Shown here: positions 59,663 through 64,000 of the stretch, one piece after another
How the letters are laid out: each line of letters begins with the position of its first letter
How positions within the stretch are numbered: position 1 is the stretch's first letter
Origin: Paenibacillus sp. JJ-100
Lineage (GTDB): Bacteria > Bacillota > Bacilli > Paenibacillales > Paenibacillaceae
Assembly: GCF_948329825.1 (NCBI RefSeq)
Contig: NZ_CAOJCM010000011.1
Coordinates: forward strand, 31,189 to 95,188
DNA length: 64,000 nucleotides
Direction: 5' to 3'
Program-made: the position numbers and the translations under genes
Notes under the pieces: model-generated
Database searches by the model: none
What the model was told of the DNA's origin: nothing
Seen by the model: only the letters and a program-made list of their open reading frames with translations

Positions 59663-60838
59663 CTACAGTAACTTGTTATTGTTTGGATCATACAGACCGG
59701 ATTTGTCCTTAAACAGATTGAAAATATGGGACACCACCACTTTGAGTACTGCGTATCCCGGAACTGCGAGCAGGATGCCCACCACCCCGAACAAATTGCC
59801 TGACGTTAGAATGACAAATATAATCGTAATCGGATGAATCTTGAGCGTTTTGCCCATAATCTGTGGTGAGATGAATTTACCTTCAATTAACTGCACTGCA
59901 GTCCACACGGCGATCATCTTCAGCAGCATAATTGGCGAAGTGACCAGAGCCACAATCAAAGCAGGTGTAATAGCAATTGCAGGTCCCAGATATGGAACCA
60001 CACTCGTAAAGGAAGCAATGATCGCAAGAATCAATGCGTAGTCCAGACCGATGATCATATACCCGATGTAGAGCAGTACCCCGATACACATGCTGACGAT
60101 AATCTGTCCACGGATGAATGAACTGATCTGGTGATTGATATCATGCAACACATGCATTGCACCAGTACGGCTTTTGATTGGCAAAAAGGATAAAATCTTC
60201 TCGGGAAGCTTCTTGCCGTCTTTGAGCAGATAGAACAGAATAAATGGCACCGTTACAATCGATAACACCGTCTCGGTAAATGCACCAAGGAACCCGCCCA
60301 GCTTGGTCCACGTGGAGTTAAGAATCTCTGTTGCCTTCTCGGAGATGGTCCCCCACCAGTCCTGCCAGTTCATGTTGACGGTCTCCTGCACCTGGCTGAA
60401 CAACTGACTGCCTGTCAGTTCCTCGAATTGATCCCTCACGGTTTCACTATAGGTAGGGAAATTGTCGATTAGCCCCATGATCTGATGACGTAACACTGGA
60501 ATGACTGCAAGCACCACCACCGTTAAAACTCCACCGATAGCGAGATATAGAATCAGAATGCCCCAGCCTCGCTTGATTTTCCATCGTTCCATCACATCCA
60601 CAAGCGGATTCAGAAGGTAATAGAGTATGCCCGATAGAATAATGGGGAGTATAATCGTTTTAATTAGCACGGCCAATGGGTGGAACACAAACGATACCTT
60701 GGTCAATACCATAATGTTCAGTCCAACCAACAGCAGAATTAATAGAAACAGTACAAATTTGTTATTCAAAAAGAAGCGTTTGAACCGCTCCGGCCAAACT
60801 CGTGTTTGGTTTTCCAACTTGTGCTCAGGTTGCTCCAT
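59663..60838 (-). CDS. AI-2E family transporter
   Basis: 391 aa from ATG 60838 (GAAAGGAC upstream). Integral membrane protein of the PerM/YdiK type: two N-terminal helices, a soluble middle domain (about 120-190), and a C-terminal six-helix half with the conserved SVVPYLGPAIAITPALIVAL and IHPITIIFVILTSGNLFGVVGILLAVPGYAV. Members were linked to autoinducer-2 export or sodium-proton exchange, but the substrate is uncertain. The in-frame extension to 61084 has no site and is not like family members. Confidence 0.9.
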   Translation of the reverse strand: MEQPEHKLENQTRVWPERFKRFFLNNKFVLFLLILLLVGLNIMVLTKVSFVFHPLAVLIKTIILPIILSGILYYLLNPLVDVMERWKIKRGWGILILYLAIGGVLTVVVLAVIPVLRHQIMGLIDNFPTYSETVRDQFEELTGSQLFSQVQETVNMNWQDWWGTISEKATEILNSTWTKLGGFLGAFTETVLSIVTVPFILFYLLKDGKKLPEKILSFLPIKSRTGAMHVLHDINHQISSFIRGQIIVSMCIGVLLYIGYMIIGLDYALILAIIASFTSVVPYLGPAIAITPALIVALVTSPIMLLKMIAVWTAVQLIEGKFISPQIMGKTLKIHPITIIFVILTSGNLFGVVGILLAVPGYAVLKVVVSHIFNLFKDKSGLYDPNNNKLL

Positions 60839-61085
60839 AGGCTTCCGTCCTTTCTTATGGATCATCATACTGTTTATATCCATTATGTTGTAGGCACATC
60901 GAGCTGCTAGCCACAGAATACTCTTTGTGCTTAAAGTTACAATTAACTTGTACAAGCCAACATATGTATAACACTCTCGATTTATACGTATGATCGGTTT
61001 GACCGTTTCAAATTCGCCAAGTAAAGTCATTTTACCCCAAAACGACCCCCATGCCCCAATTGGCCCCATTGAAATTATTCCCATG

Positions 61086-61121
61086 CCAAAAACGGCTCAC
61101 CTCCTCTGGAGGCGAACCGTT
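61086..61121 (-). terminator. Rho-independent terminator after the luciferase-like gene
   Basis: Arms AACGGCTCACCTCC (61091-61104) and GGAGGCGAACCGTT (61108-61121), mismatched in the middle, with a T run on minus. Confidence 0.78.
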
Positions 61122-61170
61122 GATCTGCAGCTTGGATTCTATTCACGATCTCCTGCTGCCAAGCAAAAAA

Positions 61171-62196
61171 TTAATGGTTTCCCGCAAGCTGCGAGATTAA
61201 CTTATACGAGTGCAGTCGTGCTTGATGATCATAGATCATCGACGTAATAATAAGTTCATCTGCTTGTGTCTGGCGGATGAACGATTCAAGCTGTTCGCGT
61301 ACTTTCTCAGGCGAACCGTTAACCGCCACCTTGAGCGTCTGAGCGACAGCAGCTTCTTCGCGCTCGGTCCATTTGCCATCCATCACTGCTGGTGGCTGCA
61401 CAAGTCCTGTCGTACCACGGATGATATTCAGAAATTGCTGCTGCATCGTTGTTCCCAGCCAGGCAGCTTCTTCGTCCGTATCTGCCACCACAGCGTTCAC
61501 ACCCAGAATCACATAAGGCTCTTTCAGGTTCTCCGATGGCTGGAAGCTGTTACGATAGGTATCCAAAGCAATACGTATATAATCTGGTGAGAAGTGGCTC
61601 GCAAAAGCAAACGGTAATCCCAGCTGCCCTGCCAAGCGTGCACTAAAATCGCTGGAACCCAGCAGATAGATTGGAATGTTCAGCCCTTCGCCGGGTACAG
61701 CACGTACGGGTGCATGGTATGATGTCGCCGATGCATCGAAATATGCCCGCAGCTCTGATAACAGCTCAGGGAAATCTTCGCCACTATTCAGATCTTTACG
61801 CAGCGCAAGGGATGTACGTCGATCACTGCCCGGTGCACGGCCCAGACCTAGATCAATGCGACCAGGGTATAATGATTCCAACGTACCAAACTGCTCTGCT
61901 ATGACAAGCGGTGCATGGTTAGGCAGCATAATACCACCAGAACCTACGCGAATCGTTTTGGTCCCTCCTGCGAGGTGCCCAATCACAACAGATGTTGCGG
62001 ATGAAGCGATACCTGGCATATTGTGGTGTTCAGCCACCCAATAGCGATGATACCCCCACTGCTCTGCATGCTGTGCCAGATCCAGGCTGTTGCGAAGTGC
62101 TTCCGCAGGGGTTGACCCCACAACGACTGGTGCAAGATCAAGCACTGACAATTTCACGTCTTTTATATGCTGTTTATGTTGTTGTTCAGTATTCAT
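61171..62196 (-). CDS. LLM-class flavin-dependent oxidoreductase (luciferase-like)
   Basis: 341 aa, FMN-dependent monooxygenase-type TIM barrel of the MsnO8/YwcH group. Begins KLSVLDLAPVVVGSTPAEAL, with WGYHRYWVAEHHNMPGIASSA, VGSGGIMLPNHAPLVIAEQFGTLESLYPGRIDLGLGRAPG and FAFASHFSPDYI, all standard in the class. The substrate is unknown; these enzymes oxidise small organic compounds. AAGGGAG precedes ATG 62196. Confidence 0.92.
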   Translation of the reverse strand: MNTEQQHKQHIKDVKLSVLDLAPVVVGSTPAEALRNSLDLAQHAEQWGYHRYWVAEHHNMPGIASSATSVVIGHLAGGTKTIRVGSGGIMLPNHAPLVIAEQFGTLESLYPGRIDLGLGRAPGSDRRTSLALRKDLNSGEDFPELLSELRAYFDASATSYHAPVRAVPGEGLNIPIYLLGSSDFSARLAGQLGLPFAFASHFSPDYIRIALDTYRNSFQPSENLKEPYVILGVNAVVADTDEEAAWLGTTMQQQFLNIIRGTTGLVQPPAVMDGKWTEREEAAVAQTLKVAVNGSPEKVREQLESFIRQTQADELIITSMIYDHQARLHSYKLISQLAGNH

Positions 62197-62444
62197 ATAC
62201 GTTTATACTCCCTTTAGATTATATTTTTGTATATACAGATATATAGATATAGATAAGCGAAAGTTGACTTGGTTTCGTATCAGACACAGCTTATACTACT
62301 ACGCTATCGCTGAATCCACTCAGAATAACGAAGCTCTAGAGTGAATGTATGCACACATGCTTAAGCGTATATATAGCCGTTCACATCCGGACGGAATCTC
62401 CTGCTTGCTGCGTATTGCATCTGATTTCCGTTCCGGCATCCGGC

Positions 62445-62756
62445 TTACAACTCGTGCTGCACGTACTCCGCGAATGCCTGTATCGTCTCTTCATTACGAC
62501 GATAGTACGTCCATTGTCCTCTGCGCTCCGAGAGCAGTAACCCCGCCTTGAGCATCGTTGACAAATAGCTGGAGATTACGGACTGAGCCAGTCCAGCCTT
62601 CACTTGAATTGTACCCACACAAATGCCACTCTTGCCGCCATCTGGATGTTGAGATAACTCAAGCGGTGAGAAATGCTGCTCTGGGTTTTTCAGCCACAGC
62701 AGGATCTGCCTGCGCGTCTCATTGGATAATGCTTTGAAAATAAGTATAGGTTCCAT
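62445..62756 (-). CDS. ArsR-family transcriptional regulator
   Basis: 103 aa winged helix beginning MEPILIFKALSNETRRQILLWLKNP, with QVKAGLAQSVISSYLSTMLKAGLLLSERRGQWTYYRRNEETI. Only one Cys (SGICVG) is present and no alpha5 metal site is evident, so it may respond to a non-metal signal. It lies upstream of the luciferase-like oxidoreductase on the same strand, with about 250 bases between, and may control it. Family members of this kind often regulate LLM oxidoreductases. Confidence 0.9.
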   Translation of the reverse strand: MEPILIFKALSNETRRQILLWLKNPEQHFSPLELSQHPDGGKSGICVGTIQVKAGLAQSVISSYLSTMLKAGLLLSERRGQWTYYRRNEETIQAFAEYVQHEL

Positions 62757-62807
62757 GGGTTAATTATACCCCCTTTCTGTCCTTTTGCCAAACGCCATAA
62801 ACGAACA

Positions 62808-62830
62808 AACCGACTCATTAAGAGCCGGCT
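62808..62830 (-). terminator. Possible terminator of the nitroreductase gene
   Basis: Arms AACCGACTC (62808-62816) and GAGCCGGCT (62822-62830), partly matched, then TTGTTCG on minus. Weak. Confidence 0.45.
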
Positions 62831-62962
62831 TAGGGTTTCATATCTGCTGTTCCTTTAATACTGGTTCACAACGAAATGAAGGAGCCCTTGTAGGAATTGT
62901 AGGACTTCTATCACTTCAAACCGATAGATATACTGTAAGGACAGTATATAGCTCTTAAAGAA

Positions 62963-63640
62963 TTATTTAATCCAGTGTGTGATTTGTTCAATAGACTGGC
63001 GTGACTTCTCCCGGTGTGGCTCCTCTGCACGATAACCAAACGCAGCCATCACCGATACATCCCATGCACCGTCCTCCAGCAGTCCTGCTTCTTCCAGAAT
63101 GCGATGTACCTCTTCATAGTTGTACCCCTCAATAGGACACGAATCGATGCCAATCTGAGCCGCTGCGGTCATCATATTGCCGAGGGCAATGTAGGTCTGT
63201 TTAGATGCCCAGTCGAATAAAGTTTTAGCGTTTTGGAGTAAACCCTGGTTATTCTGAAAATTGCCGTATGCTGCACTTGTCAGCTTAAAGACATCTTCTG
63301 GCATGCCCTGAACCTCTTTCAGCATGTACTCCGCATAGGGAGAATTGTAGCTGGCATCTGTGCGTGCCAAGATCACAATAAAATGACTTGCAGTGGCTAA
63401 CTGCCGTTGTGCACCAGACGACACCTCGGACAGGCGCTGACGGAACTCCGGATTTTGTACAATGAGAAACTTCCAAGGCTCGAATCCAATGGAACTTGGA
63501 GACAAGCGGCCTGTTTCAAGTATGAAAGCAAAATCTTCTTCTGTAATTTTGCGTGATGCATCAAATAGCTTCGTGGCATGGCGGAACTGAAAAGCCTGTA
63601 AAATCTCTTCTTTTTTCTTTTTTTGTACAGTAACGTCCAT
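62963..63640 (-). CDS. Nitroreductase-family NAD(P)H-dependent oxidoreductase
   Basis: 225 aa FMN-dependent enzyme of the NfsB/YfkO type. FMN-binding blocks: RHATKLFDASRKI, ETGRLSPSSIGFEPWKFLIVQNPEFR, and YIALGNMMTAAAQIGIDSCPIEGYNYEEVHRIL; NADPH-linked reduction of nitro or quinone compounds is typical. GGAG precedes ATG 63640. Between it and the 5S terminator lies about 200 bases with the promoter. Confidence 0.93.
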   Translation of the reverse strand: MDVTVQKKKKEEILQAFQFRHATKLFDASRKITEEDFAFILETGRLSPSSIGFEPWKFLIVQNPEFRQRLSEVSSGAQRQLATASHFIVILARTDASYNSPYAEYMLKEVQGMPEDVFKLTSAAYGNFQNNQGLLQNAKTLFDWASKQTYIALGNMMTAAAQIGIDSCPIEGYNYEEVHRILEEAGLLEDGAWDVSVMAAFGYRAEEPHREKSRQSIEQITHWIK

Positions 63641-63838
63641 ATCGCTCCACGTCCTTTTCTCTGTAATTATATTGAGCCTCCGTTATATTCGGTTCTGTTG
63701 ATGTTAAAAGGCCTACATCTTATTTTAAATGTTATCATCCCAAATGGAAAGTAAGCATCCTATTGGTTTCTGATCTCCTTCGCATTACACTCCTGTTTAA
63801 TCATGGTAATTTACTTGGATATTTTTAATTAACAATGC

Positions 63839-63870
63839 AAAAAGACACACCTGATATCATCAAGTGTGCC
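63839..63870 (-). terminator. Terminator of the rRNA operon
   Basis: On the minus strand GGCACACTTGAT-GAT-ATCAGGTGTGTC (63870-63844) followed by TTTTT (63843-63839), right after the 5S gene. Confidence 0.85.
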
Positions 63871-63880
63871 TTGCTTTGTT

Positions 63881-63994
63881 TGGCGGCTTCCTACTCTCCC
63901 AGGACCCTGCGGTCCAAGTACCATCGGCGCTAGAGGGCTTAACGGTCGTGTTCGGGATGGGTACGTGTGGAACCCCTCCGCCATCGCCACCAAA
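63881..63994 (-). rRNA. rrf: 5S ribosomal RNA
   Basis: About 114 bases on the minus strand, beginning TTTGGTGGCGATGGCGGAGG and including CACACGTACCCATCCCGAAC, GTTAAGCCCTCTAGCGCCGA and GGGAGAGTAGGAAGCCGCCA, the standard Bacillota 5S sequence. The ends pair (TGGCGG/CCGCCA style). The 23S gene should lie just past the window edge. Confidence 0.97.
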
Positions 63995-64000
63995 CGGGCA

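Noticed and set aside
60839..61084. N-terminal extension of the AI-2E transporter to 61084
   Set aside because: No ribosome site, not typical of the family, and the ATG at 60838 has a clear GAAAGGAC site.
1..64000. CRISPR arrays, prophage genes, insertion sequences, tRNA genes
   Set aside because: No regularly spaced direct repeats, transposase, integrase, phage structural motifs or cloverleaf sequences were seen; most intergenic inverted repeats are terminators.

Overview
The window is chromosomal DNA of a low-to-moderate GC Bacillota, almost certainly a Paenibacillus. Pointers are AGGAGG ribosome binding sites in front of nearly every gene, a YesM/YesN two-component pair beside a lipoprotein-dependent sugar ABC transporter, CcpA-type cre sites, ecsAB, a bacilliredoxin, LipL, an UPF0154 (YneF) protein and a KinB-like orphan kinase. 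Most genes lie on the minus strand. The right edge holds a 5S rRNA gene, also on minus, so an rRNA operon runs into the window.

Layout. 1-5722: sugar uptake locus (YesM kinase, YesN regulator, solute-binding lipoprotein behind a cre site, first permease cut by the window edge). 5966-12683: SGNH hydrolase with a copper-amine-oxidase-like tail, small unknowns, inositol monophosphatase, UV damage endonuclease, D-Ala-D-Ala ligase, an amidase-domain protein. 13030-15744: aconitase. 15947-20265: a vanR-vanS-vanY-vanZ-like operon without vanHAX, followed by two unknown genes. 20428-24306: WYL regulator, zinc-ribbon/GyrI-like protein, small unknown ORFs, and an odd coding-like 12-bp repeat behind a stop codon. 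24585-26955: thiC under a TPP riboswitch. 27110-38682: IclR regulator, alpha/beta hydrolase, a fused superoxide dismutase, LipL, FolE, YneF, HD-GYP protein, a QueG-Ogt fusion, signal peptidase I, GNAT, and classical SodA. 38812-48387: MutY, AcpS, NadE, bacilliredoxin, KinB-like kinase, HI0933 flavoprotein, EcsAB. 48676-56431: MarR, MFS exporter, acetyltransferase, free-methionine sulfoxide reductase, MerR-TipAS regulator, aldehyde dehydrogenase, SdpI-like protein. 56541-59534: divergent Cd/Zn ATPase and its ArsR-type repressor with a clear promoter and operator. 59663-63994: AI-2E transporter, luciferase-like oxidoreductase, ArsR regulator, nitroreductase, 5S rRNA.

Most of the window is ordinary core genome with well-marked terminators. 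The least ordinary parts are the van-like RSYZ operon with two unknown downstream genes, two gene fusions (epoxyqueuosine reductase with O6-alkylguanine-DNA alkyltransferase; an uncharacterised helical domain with superoxide dismutase), the repeat behind a stop codon at 24250, and a low-complexity insert in MutY. I found no CRISPR array, prophage, insertion sequence or tRNA gene.
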